DNA of 26,598 nt from Candidatus Aminicenantota bacterium (GTDB taxonomy: Bacteria; Acidobacteriota; Aminicenantia; UBA2199), in contig CP070627.1 of assembly GCA_020355945.1 (NCBI GenBank), positions 60,105 through 86,702 on the forward strand, written 5' to 3'. This document shows, piece by piece, positions 8,301 through 20,300 of the stretch. Made by a program: the position numbers and the translations under genes. Under the pieces are notes generated by a model, which was not told the origin of the DNA, made no database searches, and was given only the letters and a program-made list of their open reading frames with translations. The stretch's first letter is position 1; each line of letters begins with the position of its first letter.

Positions 8301-11300
8301 GCTTATATTGTTCCCAAAACCGAATATCAATCGTTACTCCATCAAGTGAGGGAAGAGTTGACAAATGTTTTGCCCGGATATATGGTCCCTTCTTATTTTA
8401 TCCGGTTAGAGCGGATACCGCTGACCCCCAATGGCAAAATCGATAGAAAGGCACTGCCGGAGCCTGGAATAAAAACCGGCAAAGACTACATCCCCCCTCA
8501 AAATGAAATCCAGGAACGATTGGTGGAAATATGGTCCCACATATTAGGTATCCAAAAAGAGAAAATCAGTATCGACCATCATTTCTTCAAAATAGGAGGG
8601 CATTCATTAAAAGCCACTTCATTGATATCAAGAATACACAGGGCTTTCAACATCAAGTTAAAGTTGACCGAAGTGTTTAAACGGCCCACTATCAGGCAGT
8701 TGTCCCAATACATAAAAAGTGCCGTTAAAGAGCAGTACCGGTCAATTGAAGCGGTGGAAAAAAAAGAATACTATAAATTATCCTCTGCCCAGGAACGATT
8801 GTATTACTTGCAGCGCCTGGATCCAGGCGGCAGCGCTTATAATATACCGGCTGCATGGATATTGAAAGGAAATGCTGATAAAAATAGACTGGAATCTATT
8901 TACCAAAAACTGATCCGCAAACATGAGAGTTTGAGAACCTCTTTTGAGATAGTCGGGAAAGAACCGGTACAACGAGTCCATGATGAGGTAGTATTTGAAA
9001 TAGAATGTGGTGATTTAGCCCCAGATGAAGAAAATTACAAATTACAAAATACAAAATACAAACAAATTCCAAATCACAAATCCCAAATTACAAACAAAGA
9101 GGAGCTTTTTGGGCAAATAAACGCCTTCGGCGGAATTGATGGTACAGGGAACACAAAGGGGATAGAATCCGCAGCAAGCACTATAAAGAACTTTGTTCGT
9201 CCCTTTGATTTATCCTATGCGCCGCTGCTGCGATTGGGCCTGGTGGAATTGAAAAATGAAAAGTACCTGTTAATGATTGATATGCATCACATCGTATCTG
9301 ACGGCACCTCTATGGAAATACTGGCCAGGGAGTTCATGGCATTGTATGCCGGGGAAAGCTTATCGCCCCTTAAACTGCAATATAAAGACTATTCGCAGTG
9401 GAGAAGCAGCGCCCACCAAAAAGAATCCATAAAAAAACAGGAATCTTATTGGTTAAAGGTGCTGGGCGGGGAACTTCCTGTACTTGAGCTGCCCACTGAT
9501 TATATAAGACCGAACGTATACAGTTTTGCCGGTGGTTCACGGGATTTTGAAATGGATACGCAGGAAACCGATTTATTGAAGAAGCTGGCATTGGAAAAGG
9601 ATACTACATTATTCACCCTGTTGTTGGCTTTATACAACATCTTTTTATTTAAAATAACCGGATGTGAAGATATCATGGTGGGAACTCCCACAGCCGGGCG
9701 CAGACATGGCGACCTGGCACCCATTGTCGGGATGTTTGTCAACACCCTGGCAATACGTCAGTTCCCCCAGGGGGAAAAAAAAATCGACCTTTTCCTGGAA
9801 GAGGTCAATAAAACCACATTGGAGGCCTTTGAAAACCAGGAATATCTCTTTGAAGACCTGGTGAAGCACGAGGAATTAAACATCAATCGTAACACCAGCC
9901 GCAATCCCCTGTTTGACACCATGATGGTGCTTCAAAATATGGAAATACCCGCCATAAAGATACCTGGTTTGGAACTGGCTCCTCTTACCCTTGAAAGCCA
10001 GGCGGCAAAATTTGACATCAGCTTGATTGCAGAAGAAATAGATGGGAAACTGCATTTTACTTTTGAATACAGGACCCATTTGTTCAAAAAGGTCACCATA
10101 GAACGTTTTATAAAATATTTTCATAAAATTGTCTCAGCCGCCCTGGCCTCTCCGGCACTTAAACTGGCGGAAATTGAAATTTTACCGGTCGAAGAGAAGC
10201 GGCAGTTACTGGTGGATTTCAACGATACCGCGGTGCCATACCCTGAAGACAAAACGATTCGGCAATTATTCGCGGAAATGGTGGAAGGATTCCCGGATCA
10301 TACCGGTCTCATAGCCCTGGGCACCACCAAACAGACCATACATGTTACTTACCGGGAATTGAATGAAAAATCCAATCAATTGGCAGGGGTATTAATAGAA
10401 AAAGGTGTCCAACCGGGTAACATCGTGGGCATCATGGTGGACCGCTCTATAGAAATGATTATCAGTCTATTGGCCATCACTAAGGCAGGCGGTGCCTATT
10501 TGCCCATCGAACCGGCATACCCGGAGGAACGAAAAAAATACATGCTAGATGACAGCAGGGCCAGGCTCTTGTTGTCAAATGTAGACCATTTTAATTGTCA
10601 ATTGTCAATTGTCAATTGTCAATTGTCAATGAATGACAGAACAACACCAGGAATCGTGTTTTCCACCCCGCAACCCGCGGCTCGCAACTCACAACTGGCC
10701 TACATCATCTATACTTCCGGCAGTACAGGCAAACCCAAAGGGGTTATGGTAGAGCACGGCAATGTGACACGATTGGTAAAGAACACAAATTTTATCAATG
10801 CCGGGCCTGGTGAGCGCCTGCTGCTTACCGGCGCCCTGGTATTCGATATTACCACCTTTGAAACCTGGTATCCCCTCTTAAACGGATTAACCCTGTTCTT
10901 AACCGATCAAGAAGTGATATTAAATGCTGAAAAACTGGCAAACTTGATTGTTAAAACAAATATATCCATCCTGCATTTAATACCCCAACTATTTAGCCAA
11001 TTGGCCTCAAGGCGTCTTGATATCTTTAAGGGATTAAGGTATTTCCTGGTGGGGGGGGACCGGGTGCCACCGGACTATATCAACCGGTTGAGAACCGCTT
11101 ATCCCGGTTTAAAAATTCTTCATATGTATGGTCCCACTGAGAATACTACCTTTTCGACATTTTTCCCTGTTGATAAGGAATATCCGATGACTATCCCTAT
11201 TGGCAAACCGGTCAGCAATTCAAGTGTATACATATTGAGTCCCCATGATACCTTGCAGCCCATTGGCATACCCGGGGAACTGTGCACCGCTGGACCCGGA

Positions 11301-14300
11301 GTCGCCCGGGGATATCTTAATAACCCGGAATTAACCGCCCAAAAATTTGACCAGGATTTATGGGATTACCAGGATTACCAGGATAAAAACAAAAAGATAC
11401 CAGGCAAAAATTACACTCACCACTCCACCACTCACCACTCACCACTCACCATCTACCACACCGGCGACCTGGCCCGGTGGCTGCCGGATGGGAATATCGA
11501 GTTTCTAGGCCGCATTGACCATCAAGTCAAAGTCAGGGGATTTCGCATCGAACCCGGGGAAATAGAAAACCGTCTATTAGCGCATGATTCCATCCAACAA
11601 GCAGTGGTTATTTCAAAAGAAGATAAAGATGCGGGATATGTGCTTTGTGCTTATATTGTCACGGAAAAGGTGTTGTCGGTCCCGGAACTGAGGGAGTACT
11701 TAGCCGGGCAATTACCGGAATATATGATACCATCTTATTTTATGCGCCTGTCAGAAATCCCCTTGACCACCACCGGCAAAGTAGACCGCCGGTGCCTGCT
11801 TACCCTGGCAACCAATGAAACTGCCCTGGGAACCGGGGTAAAATATGTCTCTCCTCAAAACCATATTGAAAAAAAATTGCTGGAAACCTGGTCGGAATTA
11901 TTAGGTAAATCACCAGGTTCTATCGGGATAAACGATAATTTTTTTGATCTTGGCGGTCATTCACTGCTGCTGACCCGCCTGCAGGATTGGCTGGTAAAAA
12001 ACTTTCAAAAAGATATTCCCATGATCACTTTGTTTAATCATCCCACCATTGCTTCTCTGGCCAGGTATTTGACCGGGAAGGAAAAGCAAGATTCTATCCC
12101 CGGTGTGAAGGTGACAGAAGTTAAAGAGACCAAAGAGAGCGGGAAAAATAAAGTGGCAATTGCCGTGATTGGAATGGCATGTCGATTTCCCGGTGCCAGG
12201 AATTGCCAGGAGTTCCGGAACAACTTAAAAAACGGCATCGAATCGATTAGCTTTTTATCAGACGGGGAATTGGAGGAGTTAGGAGTGGACCCGGGATTCA
12301 TGAATGCTCCCCATTATGTCCCGGTAAAAGGAAGATTGGAAGATAAGCTCTATTTTGATTCGTTCTTTTTTGGTTATACGCCGGCGGAAGCCGGGATCAT
12401 GGACCCCCAGGTACGGGTTTTCCATGAATGTGTATGGGATGCATTGGAAAATGCCGGTTATGCCCCTGATACCGATGACAATATTGTGGGGCTTTATGCC
12501 GGCGCCACTTCCAATCCTTTCTGGGAGGTTTTACCCCTGCGGGGGGCAGGTGGCGCCGGTTCTTATGCCGAGCATTGGAATGCCGTCCAGTTTAGTGATA
12601 AAGACCATCTCAGTACGCGGATTGCCTATAAACTGGATTTAAGGGGGCCGGCCGTATCATTGCAGACCGCATGTTCCACATCGTTGGCTGCGGTAGACCA
12701 GGCATGCCGGGGGCTGCTCAGCGGTGCGTGCGATATGGCATTGGCCGGGGGTGTGTCTGTGACACTCCATGATGAAGGAGGGTATCTTTACCAGGAAGGT
12801 ACCATCCTCTCCCCGGAAGGTCACTGCCGTTCCTTTGATGCCCGGGCCAGCGGAACTGTCGGAGGTAATGGCGCCGGGGTGGTGGTACTAAAACCACTGG
12901 AAAAGGCGCTCAAGGATGGAGATACTATTTATGCGGTAATAAAAGGGTTTGCCCTTAATAATGATGGAAAAAACAGAGTGGGGTATACCGCCCCCAGTGC
13001 CGAAGGCCAGGCAAAAGCCATCGCTGCAGCGCTGCGAATGGCTGAAATTCACCCTGAAACCATAACCTGCATTGAAAACCACGGTACCGGCACCCCTCTG
13101 GGAGACCCCATCGAAATTCAAGGATTAAACCAGGCATTTCATACCAGCGGTGCCGGGAAAAAAAATTACTGTGCCCTTGGTTGTGTGAAAACAAACATTG
13201 GCCACCTGGATGCGGCGGCCGGCATTGCCGGTTTGATCAAAATCGTCCTGGCGCTGCACCATGGATTCATCCCTCCCAGCCTTCATTTTCAACAGGCCAA
13301 CCCGGCCTTTGACCTGGAAAACAGCCCCTTCTACGTCAATACCGAACTAAAATCCTGGCAGTGCAATGGATACCCGCGGCGTGCCGGGGTCAGCTCCTTT
13401 GGCCTGGGAGGAACCAATGTGCATGTGGTCCTGGAAGAAGCACCCCGGGAAACAACGGAAACAACAGGGCTTGCCCCCTTACACGTTGAAAGTGCCTCAA
13501 CCCGGTACCAATTAATCCTATTATCTGCCAAAACCCCAACCGCCCTGGATAAAATGAGCGAAAACCTGGCGGAATATTTTAAAAAAAATCTTTTAAATTG
13601 TGGTAATCATCGGGATCCTACCAATCCCGGTCCAACCCTGGCCGATGCCGCCTATACGTTGCATGTGGGGCGAGCTGCTCTTCCCTGGCGGCGCATGATG
13701 ATATGTTCCCATAGTGAAGAGGCCATCCGCAAATTGGAAAACCCCGGGGCGCCAGCCGGTGCAGCAAAACAGGAAAAACCAACGGTTATTTTTATGTTTT
13801 CCGGGCAAGGCAGTCAATACGTCAATATGGGGCGAGACCTGTATCGCCAGGAACCGATCTTCCAAACCCAGGTGGATACCTGTTTTCAAATCCTGGAAAA
13901 TATTACCGGCATCAATATGAAACCGGTGCTTTTCCCGGATCAACAAGAGGAAACAGAAGCTGAAAAAAAAATTTATCAATTTTTATATACCACTCCCATT
14001 AAATTTATTTTTGAATATTCGTTGGCCAGGTTGTTAATCACCTGGGGAATACAACCCGATGCCATGATTGGTCACAGTTTTGGTGAGTATGTGGCAGCGT
14101 GTCTGGCGGGTGTGTTTTCCCTGGAAGACGGTTTATTTTTGGCAGCGCTGCGGGGTGAATTGATGCACCAACTGCCCCCCGGGGCCATGCTCAGTGTTCC
14201 CCTATCAGAAGAAGATTTGAAACCGCTGCTGCCGCAGGATATATCATTAGCCGCGGTGAATGGAGAATCCCTCTGTGTCGTATCCGGGCCGGTCAATGCC

Positions 14301-17300
14301 ATCGAGGCCTTTGAAAAACAATTAAATCAAAAAGGACATGAGTGTATACGCTTCCGGGTACCCAAAGCCGGGCATTCCCACATGGTGGAACCCATCATGG
14401 AGGAATTCAGGAAAAAGATCAGTCGAGTGACCTTTAAACAACCCCGGATTCCTTTTATATCAGGGATGAGTGGAGAGTGGGTCACTCCCCCACAGGTAAT
14501 GAGCACGGCGTATTGGACCCGGCACCTGCGCGAGACGGTCCGCTTTGCCCATGGACTCACCACCCTGCTAAAAGAACCCAACCCCCTGTTTTTGCAGGTA
14601 GGACCCGGTAGGGGATTGACTCTATTTGTCAATCAACACCCGGGGAAAAAAGTCGACACTCCGACATTCAACCTGGTTAGACAAAAAAAAGAAGAAATAT
14701 CGGATGTTTATTATACGTTAACCCAAATTGGTTATCTATGGCAGTATGGGTTGGATATCCATGGAAGAGCATTTTATGCGGGAAAAGACAGGAAGCGTAT
14801 ACCTTTACCCACCTATCCGTTTGAGGGTAATTATTACCCGGCAGATAAAAATTTATTCAAGCTGGACGCACCTGGTATACCGGGCGCGGCAGTGTCTACG
14901 GCCGCACCTGTGATGCGGAAGAAAGCAGATATAGGGGAGTGGTTTTATGTTCCTGCCTGGGAGCCGAAGATGCCGGACCACACCGCGGTTGGGCCGGCGG
15001 ATACGGCTCAAGAGCACTTACAATCACCTGTATTAATATTCATGGACCAATATGGCCTGGGCCTTCAATTGAAAGAACAACTGGAACAGCAGGGGCTCGA
15101 GGTAATCGCACTTCAACAGGGGGTGTCTGCTAATCCCTGCTGCGCACAGGACTATGATGAATGGTTAAAGCAATTAATGAAACAGGGTAAGGTCCTGTCC
15201 CGGGTTTATCATCTATGGGGGATTGGTGCCGGAGACAGGCAAGAGTCACCAAGACAAAAAATCGATAAAGCATTGGCAGAGGGTTTTTACAGTGTGTTTT
15301 TCCTGGTGCAGGCCCTGGGGAAACAATGCATGGAGGTCAGCCCGGAGATTGATTTGCAGGTGGTGACCAGCCATGTTCATGAGGTTACCGGCGAAGAGCA
15401 GTTGTGCCCGGAAAACGCACCGGTTTATGGGCTTTGCAAGGTGATCCCCCAGGAATACCCCGGTATTCGCTGCCGCTGTATCGATGTGCCGCTGCCCCCC
15501 CGGGATGACAGCGAAGATCAAGGACAATGGCGCCAGGAATTGGTTTCCGAACTCTGTTCCTATGGAAAAGAAGAAGGAAACCCTGTGGTGGCTTATCGCG
15601 GCAGGTCCCGCCGCGTACAGGTTTTTAAACCGAAACGCCTGGAAAAACCGCTTCCCGATAAATTGCCCTTAAAACAAGGAGGGGTCTACTTAATTACCGG
15701 GGGGACCGGGTTTATTGGCCTGACCCTGGCCAGGCACCTGGCAAAATCCTATAAAGCAAAATTGATTCTCATCGGCCGTACCGTGTTTCCTCCCCGGGAA
15801 ACCTGGGACCAGTTGCTTTCCACCCGGTCGGCAGGTTCCCCGGATAAGACCATGATTCGAAAAATCCGGGAACTGAAAGAAATCGAAGAAATCGGAACCG
15901 GGGTACTGGTGTTAACCGCGGATGTTTCCCAACCGCAGCAGATGCACGCGGCCTTTAAGCAGGCCGAAGAGAAATTTGGTACGATTAACGGGGTGATTCA
16001 TTCCGCCGGTATGGTCAGCGATCAAGCCTATGTGGCCATAAGAGATATGGAAAAAACAGGACCTGAAATGCATTTTCGCCCTAAGATTTATGGGCTGCTG
16101 GTTTTGGAGGAGATATTAAAAGACAGGCCAGTGGATTTTTGTATGGTGATGTCTTCCACATCGGCGATCCTGGGGGGATTGGGGTTGGGGGCCTATTCGG
16201 CAGCCAATTGTTTCATGGATGCTTATATTCATGCGCTTAATCGTTCCCCGGGCGCTTGCAGCCGTTGGCTCAGCGTAAACTGGGACGGATGGCTCCGGGA
16301 GGAGCAGCAGTCCCGGGATACCTCACCCGGTTCCATCATCCGGCAGTTGGCCATGACCCCGGCACAAGGAGCGGAATCCTTTGAACGTATCCTGGCCGGC
16401 GAAGGAATAAAACAGGTGATTCAATGCAGCGGTGATTTGCAAATCCGGGTTAACCAGTGGCTCAACCGGGGAAGATTCCAGGCAGGAGAAGAGCATGCCC
16501 CGGCAGCGCCGGCCTCTTCTCGTCAGCCAAGACCAGCCCTGGATACCCCCTATGAAGCACCCGCCAACCCTGTGGAACAAACATTGGCCAATATGTGGGA
16601 AGAATTGTTGGGGTATGACCGGGTAGGCAGAGGGGATGGTTTTTTCCAATTGGGAGGGGATTCATTAAAAGCTGTGATCGTGACCTCTAAAATCCACAAA
16701 ATATTTAGTATCAAAATATCCCTGAAAGAGTTTTTTGCCGCGCCCACTATTGCCGCCTTAGCCCGATGCATTACCGGCGCCGCCAAAGGCGGTTTTTATT
16801 CTATCGAACCGGTAGAAAAGAAAGATTATTACACTTTATCTTCTACACAGAAGCGGATGTTTATACTCCATCAACTGGAAAAAAACGACCTCAGCTATAA
16901 TATTCATTCGCTAGTGACCCTGGAAGGGGATATTAAAAAAGATCGCCTGGAAGATATTTTTCGGCAGTTGATCCACCGGCATGAGATTTTAAGAACATCT
17001 TTTCACCTGGTTTCCGGTAAACCGGTGCAGCGGGCGCATGAGGCAGTGGAATTTAAGATTGAATGTTATGATTTAGCCAGGGAGGCAGATAAAGAAAAGG
17101 CAATTATAAAGAACTTCATCCGTGCTTTTGCTTTATCGCGGGCGCCGCTGCTGCGGGTGGGGTTAATCGCTTTAAAAGAAAAGAAACACCTCATGATGGT
17201 AGACATGCATCATATTGTATCGGACGGCACCTCCATCGGGCTGCTGATCAAAGAGTTTATGGGGTTGTACCAGGGGAAAACCTTATCTCCTCTTGCTCTT

Positions 17301-20300
17301 CAATATAAAGATTATGCCGACTGGCAGCAAAGAGAATGGGGCGGGGACCGCTTCAAGCGCCAGCAAGACTATTGGTTGCAGACCCTGGCCGGCGAGGTGC
17401 CGGTATTGAACTTACCCTATGACTTTGACCCCCCGGCGGCGTTAAACTTTGAAGGGCGCCAATTGTGGTTTGAATTGCCCGTTGACGAGACAAAGGCATT
17501 AAAGGAACTGGCGGCAGCGGAAGATGTTACCCTTTATATGGTCTTATTATCGGCCTATATGATTTTATTGAGCAAAATCAGCGGGCAGGAAGATGTGGTT
17601 ATCGGCGCCCCGGTGGCTGGCCGTGATCATGCCGATGTACAGGGAATTATCGGGATGTTTGTCAACACCCTGGTGCTGCGAGGTTTCCCGGTACTGGAAA
17701 AAGGTTACCGGCATTTGCTTATGGAATTGAAAAACCTGGTTTTGGCCGCCTTTGAAAACCAGGATTACCCCTTTGAAGACCTGGTAGAGCAAAAAGGCCT
17801 TTCCGGGGAACTGGAACGAAATCCCTTATTTGACGCGGCGTTCGTTTTGCAAAATATGGACGTACCGGGAATGGAAATACCCGGGTTAAAGCTAAAACCA
17901 TATGACATTGACAACCGATGGTCAAATTTTGATTTGACCCTGATGGCAGAAGAAATCGGACAGACCATCCGCTGTGCTTTCGAATATAAGACAACACGAT
18001 TCAGCCATGAAACCATAGAACGATTGAATCGATATTTCAGGAAAGTAATTGACGGGGTGGTGGTAAACCCCGGGCAGCGGATTGGCCAAATCGAAATCCT
18101 TTCCCAGGCGGAATACCGGCAAATTCTCCTTGAATTTAACCACAGCGAGACTGTTCCAATAAAAGATAAGCTGCTTCACCAATTATTTGCCCGCCAGGTG
18201 GAGCAATCCCCGGACAACACAGCCGTAATTGGCATGCCCCATGGTGAACCGCATCCCGCTAAAGGTGAAGAGACGCGATTTATCGCCTCTGACCCGGGAA
18301 GACATCATGTGCATCTTACCTACAGCCGGTTAGATCGCTGTGCCGATCAATTGGCGGGATTATTAATCGAAAAAGGTGTCACAGCGGATACCATTGTGGG
18401 AATAATGTTGGAGCGCTCCCTGGAAATGATCATTGGCATTTTGGGAATATTAAAAGCTGGCGGTGCCTATCTACCCATTGACCCGGCAAACCCGGGAGAA
18501 CGAGTCAATTATATACTGGCCGACAGCAGTGCCGGAGTACTGTTGACATACCCCGGGTTAACAGGAAAATTGTCAATGGTCAATTGTCAATTATTAATGG
18601 TTAATGAAAAGCCATCCGCAGGGCAAAGGCACCCGCGCCTGTCACCGTGGGTTAACGCGCCTGTCACCTGCCTCGCTTACGTCATCTATACTTCCGGCAG
18701 CGCGGGAAAACCCAAGGGGGTTATGGTGGATCATGGCAGTGTGACACGACTGGTAAAGAATACAAATTTTATCGATGCAGGACCTGGTGAGCGGCTGCTG
18801 CTTACCGGTGCACTGGTATTCGATATTACCACCTTTGAAATATGGTATCCCCTCTTAAACGGGTTAACTCTCTTTTTAACGGATCAAGAGGTGATTTTGA
18901 ATGCGGGAAAGCTGGAGAAATTTATTGTTAAAGCAAATATATCCCTCCTGCATTTAATTCCCCAATTATTTATCCAATTGGCGTCAGCGCGTCTTGATAT
19001 TTTTAAAGGATTAAGGTATTTCCTGGTAGGGGGTGATTGGGTGCGACCGGAATATATCAACCGGTTAAGAACCGCTTACCCCTCTTTAAAAATTCTCCAT
19101 ATGTATGGCCCCACTGAAAATACTACCTTTTCGACATTTTTCCCTGTTGATAAGGAATATCCGGTGACTATCCCTATTGGTAAACCTGTCAGCAATACAA
19201 CTGTATACATATTGAGTCGGTACGGTGGTTTGCAGCCCATTGGTGTGCCCGGGGAACTGTGTGTCGGTGGACCTGGCGTTGCCAGGGGATATTTAAATCG
19301 ACCGGGTTTAACCGCAGAAAAGTTTCTCTACTCCAGGTTTTATAGGTCTTATATGTCTTATAGGTCCTATATTTCAAAAAAAATCTACAAAACCGGTGAT
19401 TTGGGGCAGTGGTTGGCGGATGGTAATATTCGTTTCCTGGGCCGAATCGATTTCCAGGTCAAAATCAGGGGGTACCGCATTGAGTTGGAAGAAATCCGGA
19501 GTGCACTGACGCAGCACCGGCAAATCAAAGAAGCCGTAGTAGTGGACCGGCTGGAAGAGGACGGTCACCGGTACTTGTGTGCCTATTGGGTACCGGCTAA
19601 ACCCTTACTCGCCGATGAAACCGTTGATCTTACCATCTCGGAATTGAGAGCGTTTTTATCTGTCAAACTGCCGTCTTACATGATTCCCTCGTACTTTGTC
19701 CCCCTGGAAACCATACCGCTGACCTCCAGTGGAAAAATAGACCGGAAGGCTTTGCCGGACCCGGATAAGCTAAACATAAAGTTGGATTCCTCTTATGTGG
19801 AGCCGGTGGAGGAATTGGACCTGCTTCTTGCCCGGATCTGGAAAGAGGTATTAAAGATAGACCGGGTTGGGATTCATGATAATTTTTTCGACATCGGCGG
19901 CAATTCAATAAAAATCCTCCAGGTGAATCAAAGGTTGAATGAGACATTAAATGTATCCGTACCGGTGGTAAACCTGTTCCAATATCCCACTATAAGTAGT
20001 CTCAAAGGTTACCTCCGGGACCAAGGCAGCCCTGGTGGGTCTCCACTGGCGGCAGAAGCGGAGCAAGACCGCTGGCACCGGGAGCAGCAGGGGAGATTAT
20101 TAACTGATATAGCGGTTATCGGTGTTTCCGGGCGATTCCCCGGGGCAAAAAATATCCATCAATTCTGGGAAAACCTGGAAAAGGGCATCGAATCTATCAG
20201 TTTTTTCACCAGCCATGAATTAGAGGAAGCCGGGGTATCCCGGCAGTTGCTGCAAGACCCTAATTATGTCAAGGCCTGCGGCATACTGGAAGATAAAGAT

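Larger units (their letters stand above)
5409..8715 (+). other. Module 1: C1-A1(Val)-PCP1
   Basis: C1 (residues about 8-435) begins with the LTPMQEGML type of first core motif, seen in C domains at the start of NRPS subunits or after D-residues, rather than the SxAQxRLY form of C2-C4. Its active site is HHILFDG with catalytic His145 and Asp149. A1 (about 460-1025) has YTSGSTGFPK (634 on), NGYGPTEN (771 on), YKTGDL (907 on) and the A10 lysine Lys1017. The ten pocket residues read DAFWLGGTFK, a valine-type code. PCP1 attaches its arm at Ser1073 in IGGHSL. With no loading module upstream, C1 either adds an acyl starter or receives a chain from another protein. A1 carries three of the repeat-type loop insertions. 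Confidence 0.88.
8757..12070 (+). other. Module 2: C2-A2-PCP2
   Basis: C2 (residues about 1124-1600) starts with LSSAQERLYYLQRLDP, an LCL-type signature, and has HHIVSDG with His1301 and Asp1305. About 45 residues of repeat-derived sequence sit before FVRPFDL. A2 (about 1612-2138) has YTSGSTGKPKG (1775 on), YHTGDL (2023 on) and Lys2131. Pocket residues read DIFHLGMTFK; I do not recognise this code but it is hydrophobic in style. Because a KS-KR module follows, leucine would give statine. PCP2 carries Ser2192 in LGGHSL. The block from about 10690 to 11345 is nearly identical to the corresponding part of A3. Confidence 0.88.
16806..20010 (+). other. Module 4: C3-A3-PCP3
   Basis: C3 (residues about 3807-4242) has HHIVSDG with His3942 and Asp3946 and no insertion before FIRAFAL, showing the compact form of the loop. 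A3 (about 4251-4790) has pocket residues DIFHLGMTFK, identical to A2, so the same amino acid is expected. Its P-loop reads YTSGSAGKPKG, with Ala where the other three A domains have Thr. YKTGDL starts at 4667 and the A10 lysine is Lys4783. PCP3 attaches at Ser4840 in IGGNSI. It is followed by a second KS-KR module. Repeats sit at A loop sites I, II and III. Confidence 0.88.

Noticed and set aside
8715..8757. Epimerase domain after PCP1 explaining C types
   Set aside because: The gap between PCP1 and C2 is too short for an E domain, and C2 has the LCL-type start.
9033..9095. Repeat arrays in the megasynthase as CRISPR
   Set aside because: Units are 7 or 9 bp, contiguous and without spacers; no cas genes are present.
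14640..15700. A dehydratase domain between AT1 and KR1
   Set aside because: No HxxxGxxxxP motif; the ~270 residues before the Rossmann fold fit the post-AT linker and the structural half of the KR.
16780..16800. CCGCC-AAA-GGCGG plus T5 as a transcription terminator
   Set aside because: It lies in the middle of one open frame between ACP1 and C3; termination there would cut the megasynthase.
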